47,966 bases of DNA from Bog-950 sp964620645. Lineage in GTDB: Bacteria > Bacteroidota > Bacteroidia > Chitinophagales > LD1. The position numbers and the translations under genes are program-made. The stretch is from assembly GCA_964620645.1 (NCBI GenBank), contig CAZUHU010000007.1:1-47966 (forward strand), written 5' to 3'. The notes under the pieces are model-generated. The model saw only the letters and a list, made by a program, of their open reading frames with translations, had not been told where the DNA came from and did not search any database. Shown piece by piece: positions 8,774-17,595 of this stretch. Within the stretch, counting starts at the first letter, position 1. Every line of letters starts with the position of its first letter.

Positions 8774-9541
8774 ATGGAAGATAAGAGAATGAAAGATTTT
8801 GATAGGCACATTGAGCGTTCTATGAACGAGTATGCAGTGGCACCGCCTTTCGGAATGTGGAACCGGATTCAGAATGAATTAGATGGCACCACCAAACCGA
8901 TAGCCGCCCCGGCACCATCAACACCACTTGTACCACGTGGCGTGTTAATGGGCTTTATTTCGGGTGCAGCATTAATCAGCGTGTTAGTTGGTGGTTTTCT
9001 GTACTACAACGGCGGTAACCAAACAGGTGTTAATCAGACTTTGTCTAATAATGGTGGTGCAAGTTTTGTAGAAGTAACACCGCAGCTACAGCAGCCTGTT
9101 ATTGCTCAACTTACTACTGCAACACAGGAAACGGTAGAACCTACCATTGTAACTATTGCGCCTGCTAAAAATGAAACTGCGGTAACTACTGCTTTTACCC
9201 CTGCCCAGGAAGAGAAAACAACTATTGCTGAAGAAAATCAGTTGACTGCTAATTCTGAAACAGCCATTGCTGCGCAGCAAAATGTTGAAACCAAGGCTGA
9301 AGATGGCTATTACTTTCCGCCTGTAGATATTAATACCGGTGCCAAGAACGAACAGGTAGTAGACGCCTTATACAGAGGTTATAACTCAGCTGAGCCAAAT
9401 GCTGATTCAAAGGCGCCTGAAGTGAAAAAGAGCAAATCATCTTCGTCCTCATCAAATGTTAAGTTTAAGAAGAAGAAAAAATCAAGAGGTGGGTTTAGCT
9501 ACGGCCGCCTTAACAGGCTGAAACCTTCAAAGAATAACTAA
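8774..9541 (+). CDS. Single-pass membrane protein, probable anti-sigma-like partner of the ECF sigma factor
   Basis: The 255-residue protein has a cytoplasmic N-terminus of about 55 residues with the helix DFDRHIERSMNEYAVAPP followed by FGMWNRIQNEL, a pattern frequent in proteins encoded after Bacteroidota ECF sigma factors. One membrane segment follows (about 56-78, GVLMGFISGAALISVLVGG). The periplasmic part is long, low-complexity and rich in Thr, Ala, Glu and Gln. The C-terminus is very basic (KFKKKKKSRGG), perhaps for cell-wall or polyanion contact. It lacks the zinc-binding HxxxCxxC of ZAS anti-sigma factors, so the assignment rests on topology and position. A strong terminator follows, so the two-gene unit ends here. 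Confidence 0.8.
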   Translation: MEDKRMKDFDRHIERSMNEYAVAPPFGMWNRIQNELDGTTKPIAAPAPSTPLVPRGVLMGFISGAALISVLVGGFLYYNGGNQTGVNQTLSNNGGASFVEVTPQLQQPVIAQLTTATQETVEPTIVTIAPAKNETAVTTAFTPAQEEKTTIAEENQLTANSETAIAAQQNVETKAEDGYYFPPVDINTGAKNEQVVDALYRGYNSAEPNADSKAPEVKKSKSSSSSSNVKFKKKKKSRGGFSYGRLNRLKPSKNN

Positions 9542-9548
9542 TAAAGTT

Positions 9549-9584
9549 AAACGGGACGCTGCAAAGCCTCCCGTTTTTTATTTT
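9549..9584 (+). terminator. Intrinsic terminator after the sigma/anti-sigma-like pair
   Basis: The stem AAACGGGA pairs with TCCCGTTT, and after one C-C mismatch GCT pairs with AGC around a GCAA tetraloop. A run of Ts follows (gttttttattttt). It sits right after the stop at 9541 and just before the next gene's ATG at 9594. Confidence 0.85.
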
Positions 9585-9593
9585 TACCACTTC

Positions 9594-10607
9594 ATGAGGA
9601 TTTCGGCTTTTCTGTTTTTGTATTTATCAGTTCTGTTTTGTGGTGCCTACCAGGTTAAGGGTATTGTTACTGACGCAAAGGGGGCACGCCTGCCTTATAC
9701 CAACATTTACATCAAAGGAACATCTAACGGCACCTCGGCCAATGCTGAGGGCGAATACACCCTTGAAATTGCAAATGGAAGATACGAGATAGTGTTTCAA
9801 CACCTGGGATACCAGCAGCGTATTGAGGCGGTTAATGTACTTGGTGCCAACGTTACCCTTAACGTTAGCATGAAAGAAACGCAGTACGAGATAAAGGAAG
9901 TGGTAGTTAACCCTAACGAGGACCCTGCCAATGCCGTAATCAAAAAAGCGATTGAGCGGCGCAAGTATTTTTTGAATGCCGTTAGCAGTTATTCCTGCGA
10001 TGCCTACGTTAAGGGCATGCAGCGCCTTACAGCTGTGCCCGCCTGGGCCGAAAAGCGCCTGAAAGGTTATGGCATTGCTTTAAATAAGAATGGCACTGCT
10101 ATTATGTATTTAAGCGAATCTAAGTCGAAGCTTTATTACAAAAAGCCGAACAAGTTTCACGAGGTAGTTTACTCCTCAAAAGTAAGTGGTAAATCGCAGG
10201 GCTTTACTTACAACTCGGCACAGGACTTTTACTTTAATTTTTACGAGCGCAACATAACCATACCGGTAATTGCCACCCGTCCGTTCATCTCCCCTTTATC
10301 CGAAAGCGCTTTTCAGTATTATAAATTCCATATGCTGGGGGCCTATAAAGAGGGCGACAAACTGATCAACCGAATACAGGTTATACCCAAAAGAAAATCT
10401 GACCCGAGTTTTAGCGGGGTAATAAGTATTGTTGAGGATAGCTGGAATATACACTCGCTGGAACTTTACCTTACTACCGATAATGGAATTGAGTACATAG
10501 ACTCACTGAAGATTACCCAATACTTTGTGCCGGTAAAGGATGATTTGTGGCTGCCTACCCAGCAGCGCTATGATGCCCGGGGGGGGCTTCTTAGGATTGA
10601 AAGGTGA
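9594..10607 (+). CDS. DUF5686/carboxypeptidase-regulatory-like outer-membrane protein, N-terminal fragment (frameshifted)
   Basis: This is the first 330 or so codons of one gene that continues in another frame up to 12147. It starts with a signal peptide (MRISAFLFLYLSVLFCGAYQ), then a CarboxypepD_reg-like beta-sandwich (VKGIVTDAKGARLPYTNIYI, GEYTLEIANGRYEIVFQHLGY) of the kind found at the N-terminus of DUF5686 and SusC-like proteins. The periplasmic DUF5686 region follows (NPNEDPANAVIKKAIERRK, SYSCDAYVKG). The frame then leaves the family after WLPTQQRYDAR and stops at 10607. The function of DUF5686 proteins is not settled; they are outer-membrane and often envelope-stress or transport related. 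The break is at the G8 run 10579-10586. Confidence 0.85.
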   Translation: MRISAFLFLYLSVLFCGAYQVKGIVTDAKGARLPYTNIYIKGTSNGTSANAEGEYTLEIANGRYEIVFQHLGYQQRIEAVNVLGANVTLNVSMKETQYEIKEVVVNPNEDPANAVIKKAIERRKYFLNAVSSYSCDAYVKGMQRLTAVPAWAEKRLKGYGIALNKNGTAIMYLSESKSKLYYKKPNKFHEVVYSSKVSGKSQGFTYNSAQDFYFNFYERNITIPVIATRPFISPLSESAFQYYKFHMLGAYKEGDKLINRIQVIPKRKSDPSFSGVISIVEDSWNIHSLELYLTTDNGIEYIDSLKITQYFVPVKDDLWLPTQQRYDARGGLLRIER

Positions 10608-12147
10608 CGGTTATTACCTGGGGATCTTCAAGAACTATCAGCTCAATAACCTTTATGGCAGTCAACCTTTGGCCAAAGCGGACAGTACCAAAATACCCGC
10701 CACCAAAAAGGAGATAAAAGAACAACAGAAGGAAGAGAAGAAGTTTGAAAAGAAAATCTTTACAGCCGAGGTAATTAGGATAGAAGAGATTGCCAATAAG
10801 CGCGATAGTTTATACTGGGATAGCATACGCCCTATACCATTGACGCAAATAGAAATTGAGGATTACGAGGAAAAAGACAGCATACAAACTATTAAAGAGA
10901 GCAAAGCGTACCTGGATTCTACTGATAAAAAGCTGAATATACCGGGGCCGCTATCACTATTGACGGGCTATACCCTTAATAAACAATACAAAAAGATTAC
11001 GGTGCAGTTTTCGCCACTGCTTACCATTTTCAACTTTAATACCGTTGAAGGGCCTAACTTCAATTTCTACTTCCGCGTAACCAAAACGTGGGAGAAGGAT
11101 AAACGGAGGCTTTCTTTTCAGCCTACTATACGTTACGGCTTTACCAATAAAGAGTTGAATGGATTTGCAACTCTTTCATTCCGCATAAGCCAAACGCGCG
11201 ACGAAAACATTACACTTAGCGGCGGCCGCAGGGTTAGCCAGTTTAACGAGGACCAACCGCAGCCAGGTTGGGGTAATACCTGGATGAGCCTCTTTTTTAA
11301 GCGGAACTATTTAAAGCTTTACCAGGAGTACTTTGCCAAGGTTAACTACAGCCGCGAGGTTTACAACGGTATATACGGCTTTATAGGATTAAATTATGAT
11401 AAGCGGTTTCCATTGGAGAATACTAACCTGTATTCCTTTTTTCCGCAGGTGCGCAACTGGTATACGCCAAATGGAGTTGATTTACCGGGCGTTGATTACG
11501 CAACCGACAATATACAGCCTCATACCGCTTTCCGTATTGATGTAAAGTTCAACTTTGTGTTTGGGCAGCAGTATGTAACCCGTCCTGATTTTAAAATAAG
11601 GACCGAATCAAAATACCCCGAGCTTACGGTTGTGTATAAAAGGGCTATACCTATAAAAGGCTTCAGTGATCTGAATTATGATTTCCTGGAAGCCCAACTA
11701 CGCGGTAAAATACCTATGAAACAGGCCGGCACCCTCTTTTACCGTTTTGGCGGGGGAGGCTTTCCCACGGCAAAGCGCATTGAGTATTCTGACTACAAAC
11801 ACTTTTACGGGAACTTCTTTACACAAGGCGAAACTGACCAGATTGGTTTCTTTACCCTGCGTTATTACAGACACAGCACCGATCAGTATTTTGCGGAGGC
11901 ACACCTGGAGCATAACTTCGGCGGTTTATTGTTTAACCGCATACCGGGTTGGCGCAAGTTAAAATTACAGGAAGTGGTGGGCTTCCACTTCCTGTATACA
12001 CCTGTGCGCAAGCAATATTTTCAGGTGGATGTTGGCATGGCTAACCTGTTTAAGATTGTTAGAGTTGACTTTGTTACCGGCATAGAAGCTGACGGCGACT
12101 ACTTCCTTGGCGGCCGAATGGCTACTAATTTATACTTCGGTAAATAG
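10540..12147 (+). CDS. DUF5686 protein, C-terminal outer-membrane barrel fragment (frameshifted continuation)
   Basis: The real content begins just after the G8 run near 10586 (GGFLGLKGDGYYLGIFKNYQ); the ATG at 10540 is only the first one open in this frame, and its first residues are out-of-frame noise. The remainder has a Lys/Glu-rich periplasmic linker (KEIKEQQKEEKKFEKKIF), then alternating aromatic beta-strands typical of an outer-membrane barrel (LSFRISQTRDENITLSGGRR, YFAEAHLEHNFGGLLFNRIP) and a last strand ending in NLYFGK. Joined to the upstream fragment with one G removed, the protein is about 850 residues, a plausible DUF5686 length. It is probably intact in the organism if the extra G is a sequencing error. 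Confidence 0.85.
   Translation: MICGCLPSSAMMPGGGFLGLKGDGYYLGIFKNYQLNNLYGSQPLAKADSTKIPATKKEIKEQQKEEKKFEKKIFTAEVIRIEEIANKRDSLYWDSIRPIPLTQIEIEDYEEKDSIQTIKESKAYLDSTDKKLNIPGPLSLLTGYTLNKQYKKITVQFSPLLTIFNFNTVEGPNFNFYFRVTKTWEKDKRRLSFQPTIRYGFTNKELNGFATLSFRISQTRDENITLSGGRRVSQFNEDQPQPGWGNTWMSLFFKRNYLKLYQEYFAKVNYSREVYNGIYGFIGLNYDKRFPLENTNLYSFFPQVRNWYTPNGVDLPGVDYATDNIQPHTAFRIDVKFNFVFGQQYVTRPDFKIRTESKYPELTVVYKRAIPIKGFSDLNYDFLEAQLRGKIPMKQAGTLFYRFGGGGFPTAKRIEYSDYKHFYGNFFTQGETDQIGFFTLRYYRHSTDQYFAEAHLEHNFGGLLFNRIPGWRKLKLQEVVGFHFLYTPVRKQYFQVDVGMANLFKIVRVDFVTGIEADGDYFLGGRMATNLYFGK
10579..10586 (+). other. G8 homopolymer at which the DUF5686 frame is broken
   Basis: Eight consecutive Gs follow GATGCCC. Reading seven Gs gives D-A-R-G-G-F-L-G-L-K-G-D-G and joins the two family segments; eight Gs give an early stop 21 bases later. 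The window also holds a scaffold gap, so an assembly or read error is the simplest explanation. Confidence 0.8.
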
Positions 12148-12156
12148 CAAAGGCTG

Positions 12157-13038
12157 CTATTTTACAGGCGGGTCCATTGCTGCAATAGCGGTAATGGCTT
12201 CCACCAACCGGTCTAAATCGCGCAGAGAAGTGTATACATGCGGCGTAATGCGAACACCGTGCACGTTCTCGTGGTTAACGGTGGTGCAATGTATTTTTTT
12301 AAGTTCGAAAAGCTTGGTGTCAACGTCCGCCGGCTTCCAGCCCTCAATACCAAAAGTGGCTATGGCGCAACTGTATTCCGGTTTAAGGGAGGTATACAGT
12401 TTGAACTTCGGAACCTTTAAGGCCTTCTCGCACCAATAGTTTTTAAGGAAGCGCAGGCGCTCTTCTTTACGCTTTGCACCTAACAGGTAATGGAAGTCCA
12501 ACGCATTGCCTATAGCCATTTCAGCCGCAAAAGAGCGGGTGCCCAGGCTTTCGAATTTGCGTATGTCGGCGCCATCGGGCTCTACAGCTGATAGTAGCGC
12601 CCACACATCCTTTATCTTTTCTTTTTTAATATACATAAAGCCTGTGCCGAATGGCGCACACAGCCATTTGTGCAGAGAAGTGGCATAGTAATCGCAATTC
12701 AAATCGCTTATTTTATGATCAACATGCACAAAGGAGTGTGAGGCATCNNNNNNNNNNNNNNNNNNNNNNNNNNNNNNNNNNNNNNNNNNNNNNNNNNNNN
12801 NNNNNNNNNNNNNNNNNNNNNNNNNNNNNNNNNNNNNNNNNNNNNNNGAAACCGTGTATTGCTCACGTATAAAATTCCAGAAGTCCTCATCCTGCGCAGC
12901 AATAGCAGGCTCCAGCGGTAGAACTCTTTTTAGATGATGTTCAAACTCGGCCGCAGCGGCAGGCTTCATAAAATCGAAAATGGAAAGGCCCGCAGTGGCC
13001 AGCGCCGAATGTTTAAGAAAAGTTCTTCTGTTGAACAT
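12157..13038 (-). CDS. Tat-exported class V aminotransferase-fold PLP enzyme (isopenicillin-N-epimerase-like), with internal sequence gap
   Basis: The N-terminus MFNRRTFLKHSALATAGLS is a twin-arginine signal, so the folded enzyme is probably exported with PLP bound. After the gap come DASHSFVHVDH (Asp near the PLP nitrogen) and CDYYATSLHKWLCAPFGTGF (PLP lysine), followed by a normal C-terminal domain. This is the CefD-like class V group, seen in many Bacteroidota next to peptidases; the substrate is not deducible. About 65 residues lie before the gap and about 196 after. Family members have roughly 420-430 residues, so around 160 are missing, more than the 100-N placeholder allows. The start is the ATG at 13038; a TTG at 13044 is also open. 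It is last in a seven-gene minus-strand run. Confidence 0.85.
   Translation of the reverse strand: MFNRRTFLKHSALATAGLSIFDFMKPAAAAEFEHHLKRVLPLEPAIAAQDEDFWNFIREQYTVXXXXXXXXXXXXXXXXXXXXXXXXXXXXXXXXXXDASHSFVHVDHKISDLNCDYYATSLHKWLCAPFGTGFMYIKKEKIKDVWALLSAVEPDGADIRKFESLGTRSFAAEMAIGNALDFHYLLGAKRKEERLRFLKNYWCEKALKVPKFKLYTSLKPEYSCAIATFGIEGWKPADVDTKLFELKKIHCTTVNHENVHGVRITPHVYTSLRDLDRLVEAITAIAAMDPPVK
12748..12847. other. Assembly gap of exactly 100 N
   Basis: The round length indicates a scaffolding placeholder of unknown true size. It lies inside the class V PLP enzyme. The flanking frame survives only because tcN plus 99 N happens to be divisible by three; the codon at the gap edge must be Ser. Confidence 0.97.
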
Positions 13039-13047
13039 AGGCAAGGG

Positions 13048-13926
13048 TTAGGTGGTTATAATATCCAGTACTTCGTCAATAACTTTTTCAACTGCTTTTT
13101 TAGGGTCGCTGCTGAATTGATGTGTAACGCGATTGGCCAATATTACATTTAGGGAAACACAACGGTGCCCCAGTATTTTACCCAGTCCGTAAATCGCTGC
13201 CGTTTCCATCTCAAGGTTGGTGATGCGGAAATGCTTGTGGCGGAAACTGTTCATTACCTCAATAAAGTTGGTGAACTCGCCACGGGCGCGCAAAATCCTT
13301 CCCTGTGGGCCATAGAACCCTGCTGCGGTTAAAGTAGTGCCCCGCTTGTAATGCTGTTCAAACTTTTCAAGCAATGCTGTATCGGCAGTGGCAATGTATG
13401 GCTTTACGCCATTAAAATGCGGCTTAATATGCGCGTTAAATGCTTCAAGGTAAACAGTTTCCTGTATGCTGTTCTGCTGCTCGTAAAAGTTAAGCAGGCC
13501 ATCCATACCAATACCTATTTCTGAAACAATTACCGACTCAACAGGCGTTTCTTCATTAATAGCACCTGAAGTGCCCAGCCGGATAATCTCCAGTGAACGC
13601 TTTTCGTTCCGCACCTCGCGGGTTTTTAAATCAATGTTTACAAGGGCATCAAGTTCATTAAAAACAATGTCTATGTTATCTGTACTTATACCGGTTGATA
13701 CCACGCTTAGGCGTTTGTTGTTTAAATGCCCGGTGTGCGTGATAAACTCGCGGTATTGCACCTTGTGCTGCACATTATCAAAGTGCCTGCTTACCTGTTC
13801 TACGCGCGAAGGGTCGCCCACCACAATTACCGTATCCGCTATTTGTTCCGGTAGCAGGTGCAAATGGTAAATGCTGCCATCGGGATGAACTACCAGTTCT
13901 GATTCTGCGATCTTTTCAGTTGTCAT
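13048..13926 (-). CDS. Nucleoside phosphorylase, uridine-phosphorylase-like (NP-I family)
   Basis: Cleaves the glycosidic bond of a nucleoside with phosphate, giving base and ribose-1-phosphate, for salvage or catabolism in the cytosol. The 292 residues show TVIVVGDPSRVEQVSRHF (phosphate site), VSTGISTDNIDI, EIIRLGTSGAI, GFYGPQGRILR and the ribose/base-site NLEMETAAIYGLG. These are NP-I landmarks closest to uridine phosphorylases, but the base specificity is not certain. The length is slightly above the 250-aa E. coli Udp. The gene starts 2 bases after the metalloprotease stop and ends 9 bases before the PLP-enzyme start, so the three are likely co-transcribed. Confidence 0.88.
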   Translation of the reverse strand: MTTEKIAESELVVHPDGSIYHLHLLPEQIADTVIVVGDPSRVEQVSRHFDNVQHKVQYREFITHTGHLNNKRLSVVSTGISTDNIDIVFNELDALVNIDLKTREVRNEKRSLEIIRLGTSGAINEETPVESVIVSEIGIGMDGLLNFYEQQNSIQETVYLEAFNAHIKPHFNGVKPYIATADTALLEKFEQHYKRGTTLTAAGFYGPQGRILRARGEFTNFIEVMNSFRHKHFRITNLEMETAAIYGLGKILGHRCVSLNVILANRVTHQFSSDPKKAVEKVIDEVLDIITT

Positions 13927-13928
13927 TT

Positions 13929-15662
13929 CTATTGTGCTTTACTCCACTTAAACCCGCTGATGCTGTTTTTCGTTCTGGCTCTTATAAAATATAAAGCGGC
14001 AGGCAAGCTGTTGTTTTCATAGTGGATAATGGCTTCTGAGCTTGTTATGCTCTCAATAAGTCTGCCGTTGATATCCATTACATCGAAAGTAATATCTGCC
14101 GAGGTGGAATTGATGATGGCAAAGGAATAGCCATTCTGAACAAATGTTAGCGGTGTTAAAGTAGTTTCTTTAATAGCGGAGAAGCCGCAGGGATTATTGG
14201 CAAAGAAAGGCACCAGGCCCCTGTTCATTAATTTCTCGTAAACAATGCAATGGTAGACGCCACCGGTTAAGTTGGAATCGGCATCCAGCAACAAGTAGGC
14301 AGCATCATCCATTTTCATGTTGCTGGCGTAACTGTAATGCGCTTCGTAAATAAGGCTATCAGTTGCCGGTTTGCCAATAGCATTGTGTATCTGCATCAAT
14401 GCAGCCGACCATATCTCCGCATTATTATACATGTTGCCGTTAACGTTGGTAGGGTAAACCTTGGCACTGTTTACAACCCTGCCGCTCCAGAATTGGTTTT
14501 GCCCGTCCCAATTAAATATTGAATCTCCTTTATAGCCATCGTAAATTCTGGAATAAGAGGCTGCCAGGTAATCGCCAAAACCTTCATCAAGCGAGGTTCG
14601 TTCTAAACCTATGTTACTGTTTGGAGAAGCATTGTAAGAAAGAAAGTGGCCGTATTCGTGTGTTACCACGTCAGCATCTTCGGCATCGTCAACTCCGCCA
14701 ATACCGTAAAATATACGGGGAGGAGAGAAGGCCGGTGCAAAGTAGGAGTTATCGTTGTTGCCACCGTGTGGGTCCGCCCATATTTCGTGGTTGGCCAAAT
14801 CAAAACCCAGCGAATCGGCATGGTCGCGTACTTTGTTAAGATGGTAGAACACGTTTACATCTTCAAAGCCGTTTTGCGAACGGTTAAATAAAAAGGAAGG
14901 TGTAGTGCTTGTAGCCGGCAAAATTTTCGGACTGTCGAGATCGATAATTCTTACAAACTGATTACGTAGTTCAAACACGCCACCATTAAAGTCAGCATTA
15001 AAGGTTACCGTACGTAGTTGGCTGTTGGTCAGCACCGTGTTCTTGTCATTACTGTCAAGGTCAATGTTGTTGTAATACTGGTGCGCGGTGGTTAATGGGT
15101 CAGGCAAAAATACGTTTCCCGTTACAAGGGAGTCGGCAAAACAGTTAAGCGGGCGCTCGAAAAATTTTACTCCGTTCACATAAACAATCTCACTGCTGAA
15201 ATTTTCAATTCGCTTTTCACCTATAAAAGCTTCATTGCTTTCTTTATCTACCGCAATTACAGTGCTGGGATTAGTTTCCGGTGAAGTAATTCTCCAGCTT
15301 TCAGTATCGTAGGAGTTGTCTAAAACCGAGCGAACAACATTGTTGCGGCCCACATTTACTTTTATTTCAGCCTGATAAATTTCTACGCCTTTATATGTTT
15401 GGGTAAAGGAGTAATGCCGGCCCCCGGGGCTGTTAGTAACATAGTTTAAGCGCACACCACAATTAGAATTAGAGAGCGCCGGCAGGTAGCCTTTTAAGAA
15501 TTGCATTACTCCTTCTGCGTTATTTTCTGTTTGCAGCTTTAGCTGCGGGAAGGTAACAACGCAGTGCGCCTTATAATCCCCGGTAGCAATTGCTTCGTTA
15601 TTTTTTTGCGAATAAGCGTAGCCACTAAGCAGCACTAATACTATCAACGTCCATCTCATCAA
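13929..15662 (-). CDS. Secreted gluzincin metalloprotease (HEYGH) with T9SS-like C-terminal tail
   Basis: Extracellular zinc endopeptidase. The 577 residues have a signal peptide (MRWTLIVLVLLSGYAYSQ), an inhibitory pro-region of FTP type (TQTYKGVEIYQAEIKVNV, about 85-105), the zinc motif HEYGH at 335-339 and the third ligand Glu360 in SLDEGFGDYLAAS. The spacing fits M36/M4-like gluzincins. The C-terminal 80 residues (FDVMDINGRLIESI, LPAALYFIRA, KWSKA) form a weak T9SS sorting domain, suggesting export across the outer membrane. The pro-region probably keeps it inactive until cleavage. It follows the DMT exporter by 12 bases and precedes the phosphorylase by 2. The substrate is unknown. Confidence 0.88.
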   Translation of the reverse strand: MMRWTLIVLVLLSGYAYSQKNNEAIATGDYKAHCVVTFPQLKLQTENNAEGVMQFLKGYLPALSNSNCGVRLNYVTNSPGGRHYSFTQTYKGVEIYQAEIKVNVGRNNVVRSVLDNSYDTESWRITSPETNPSTVIAVDKESNEAFIGEKRIENFSSEIVYVNGVKFFERPLNCFADSLVTGNVFLPDPLTTAHQYYNNIDLDSNDKNTVLTNSQLRTVTFNADFNGGVFELRNQFVRIIDLDSPKILPATSTTPSFLFNRSQNGFEDVNVFYHLNKVRDHADSLGFDLANHEIWADPHGGNNDNSYFAPAFSPPRIFYGIGGVDDAEDADVVTHEYGHFLSYNASPNSNIGLERTSLDEGFGDYLAASYSRIYDGYKGDSIFNWDGQNQFWSGRVVNSAKVYPTNVNGNMYNNAEIWSAALMQIHNAIGKPATDSLIYEAHYSYASNMKMDDAAYLLLDADSNLTGGVYHCIVYEKLMNRGLVPFFANNPCGFSAIKETTLTPLTFVQNGYSFAIINSTSADITFDVMDINGRLIESITSSEAIIHYENNSLPAALYFIRARTKNSISGFKWSKAQ

Positions 15663-15674
15663 TATCTAAAATAG

Positions 15675-16556
15675 CTATTTGCCCGATAGCAAGATAACGG
15701 TTATAGAGGCGGCGGCGAAAAGCAGGCCAGCCATGTTGATTTTTGATATTTTTTCACGGAATACGACAATGCCGGCTATGGTGGCGAAGGCTACCGTGCC
15801 CAGGTTAATTACCGGGAAGAGTACCGAACTGCCCCATGGTACTTCTGCCAGCGCTTTTAGCATAAAAAAGTAGGAGAAGTAGTTAATGATGCCCAGTATA
15901 AGGCCTCCTATTACACTCTTTAACGGCATGCTTATTTTGTTGCGCAGCCAACCTATAACAAAAGCTACAGTGCCGGCAATTGCTGCTGCCAAAAACAGAA
16001 AGAAAGAGAATTCTTCCATGCCCTCTTTACCTACATATTGTTTGTTGGCGAGTTGGGTAAGCGCATCGGCTGCTCCGCTGCCTAAAAATACCAGCAATGG
16101 AAGGAGTAGTGCAATTTTAGTGTGTTCATGATGTTCGGTTTCTTCTTTTATTGAAGAAAGGATAACGGCTACAAATGCCAGTAAAATACCAAGCAGTTTA
16201 AACCAGTTAAATGGTTCGCCATAAAGGGTAAAGGCTAACAGCACCGGTAAAACGAGGCCCAATTTCATAGCTACCGATGCCGTAGATACCCCGAACCGAA
16301 CTGTGGTAATACTAACCATATTAAAAATGGTGATAAACAGGGTGCCCAGGCCCAAGGCAAGCGGTATCCACGTATGAGAGAATAACGCCCCGGAAGTTAC
16401 CCCGCTTTTATCAGGTAGAAATAGGAATGCGCTGATAGTGGCGGCGTAATAATTGACCACAATAGCAGGAAAGAGATGCACCCGGTATTTATCAAATACC
16501 TTGAACATTAGCACCAGGCTTGCTGAAGTTATAATGGTTAAAACGAGAAAAATCAT
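15675..16556 (-). CDS. EamA/DMT-superfamily inner-membrane transporter
   Basis: A 293-residue polytopic protein with about ten hydrophobic helices in two homologous halves, typical of EamA (drug/metabolite transporter) exporters. The first half includes NMVSITTVRFGVSTASVAMK and YGEPFNWFKLLGILLAFVAV; the second ends with PWGSSVLFPVINLGTVAFAT and VFREKISKINMAGLLFAAAS, the usual DMT pattern in each half. The substrate cannot be predicted; amino acids or small metabolites are typical. The start ATG overlaps the ribD stop as ATGA, implying translational coupling. That neighbourhood hints at, but does not prove, a link with riboflavin precursors. Confidence 0.88.
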   Translation of the reverse strand: MIFLVLTIITSASLVLMFKVFDKYRVHLFPAIVVNYYAATISAFLFLPDKSGVTSGALFSHTWIPLALGLGTLFITIFNMVSITTVRFGVSTASVAMKLGLVLPVLLAFTLYGEPFNWFKLLGILLAFVAVILSSIKEETEHHEHTKIALLLPLLVFLGSGAADALTQLANKQYVGKEGMEEFSFFLFLAAAIAGTVAFVIGWLRNKISMPLKSVIGGLILGIINYFSYFFMLKALAEVPWGSSVLFPVINLGTVAFATIAGIVVFREKISKINMAGLLFAAASITVILLSGK

Positions 16557-17587
16557 AAGGAACTGTTCAGCAGTATTTCAAGATTATCAGATTCCAGTTG
16601 TGTTTGCTCATGCAATTTACCCGATAGAGGCATTACGGTTTTGCCGCTGTGCAGCATTGCCGTTGTTTTAAATATGCGGGCTTCATCCCATAGGTTTGCT
16701 TCTATAAACGAGTTTAAAAGCACGGCACCCCCTTCAATTATCAAAGATGATATACCGCGCTCGTACAGTTTACCTAAAACCTGCTGCGGCAGGGATGCCT
16801 TGAAATCGATTTTAATCTTTTCAATATTCTTTTGCTTGCTGTTTTCGCGGCTGTTGAATACGATAGTATCTGCTTTATCATTAAACAGAAGGTTGCCTAT
16901 TGGCAAGCTTAGGTCTTTATCAATTACAACTCTTAATGGGTTTTTGCCCTTCCAAAGTCGCACGGTTAGCTCCGGGTTATCAATGCGCGCTGTATTGGTA
17001 CCAACCATTATGGCCTGTTCTTCGCTGCGCCATTTGTGCACCAGTTTTTGGGATAGTTCATTGCTGAGCCATACCTGCCTGTTATCAGCAGGGGCAATAA
17101 AACCATCTGCGCTTTGCGCCCATTTTAAAATTATATAGGGCCGCTTTTTTGTAAAGAAGGTTAGAAAGCGCCTGTTTAAAAAATCGGCTGACTCCTTAAG
17201 TATATCGCATGTTACTTCAACACCTGCGTTACGCAATTTGGCAATGCCTTTGCCTGCCACTAAAGGATTAGGATCGCTACTGCCTATAACTACTCGCGGT
17301 ATTTGGCTGCGCACAATTAAATCGGAGCATGGTGGTGTCTTGCCATAGTGCGAGCAGGGTTCCAGGTTTACGTATAAGGTGCTTTCCCTTAGTAACTCTT
17401 TATTGCTTACGGAGGCTATGGCATTAACCTCAGCATGGGCCTCACCGTATTTTTGATGGTAACCCTCGCCTATAATGGCGCCGTTATGAACAATAACGCA
17501 ACCCACCATTGGGTTGGGCGCAACATGGCCCATGCCCTGCACGGCAATATCCAGACAACGTTGCATGTAACTTTCGTGCAGGCTCAT
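16553..17587 (-). CDS. ribD: Bifunctional riboflavin biosynthesis deaminase/reductase RibD
   Basis: Carries out the second and third steps from the GTP-cyclohydrolase product toward riboflavin: deamination of the pyrimidine, then NADPH reduction of the ribosyl side chain. The deaminase half has the zinc site HAEVNA (His51, Glu53) and EPCSHYGKTPPCSD (Cys78, Cys87), plus APNPMVGCVIV. The reductase half starts near residue 150 (RPYIILKWAQSADGFIA) and has VGTNTARIDNPELTVR and SLIIEGGAVLLNSF. The length of 344 is near the usual 360. Other rib genes are not in the window. It sits 8 bases after the SDR gene and overlaps the DMT transporter by 4 bases. Confidence 0.95.
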   Translation of the reverse strand: MSLHESYMQRCLDIAVQGMGHVAPNPMVGCVIVHNGAIIGEGYHQKYGEAHAEVNAIASVSNKELLRESTLYVNLEPCSHYGKTPPCSDLIVRSQIPRVVIGSSDPNPLVAGKGIAKLRNAGVEVTCDILKESADFLNRRFLTFFTKKRPYIILKWAQSADGFIAPADNRQVWLSNELSQKLVHKWRSEEQAIMVGTNTARIDNPELTVRLWKGKNPLRVVIDKDLSLPIGNLLFNDKADTIVFNSRENSKQKNIEKIKIDFKASLPQQVLGKLYERGISSLIIEGGAVLLNSFIEANLWDEARIFKTTAMLHSGKTVMPLSGKLHEQTQLESDNLEILLNSSL

Positions 17588-17595
17588 GCAAGCGA

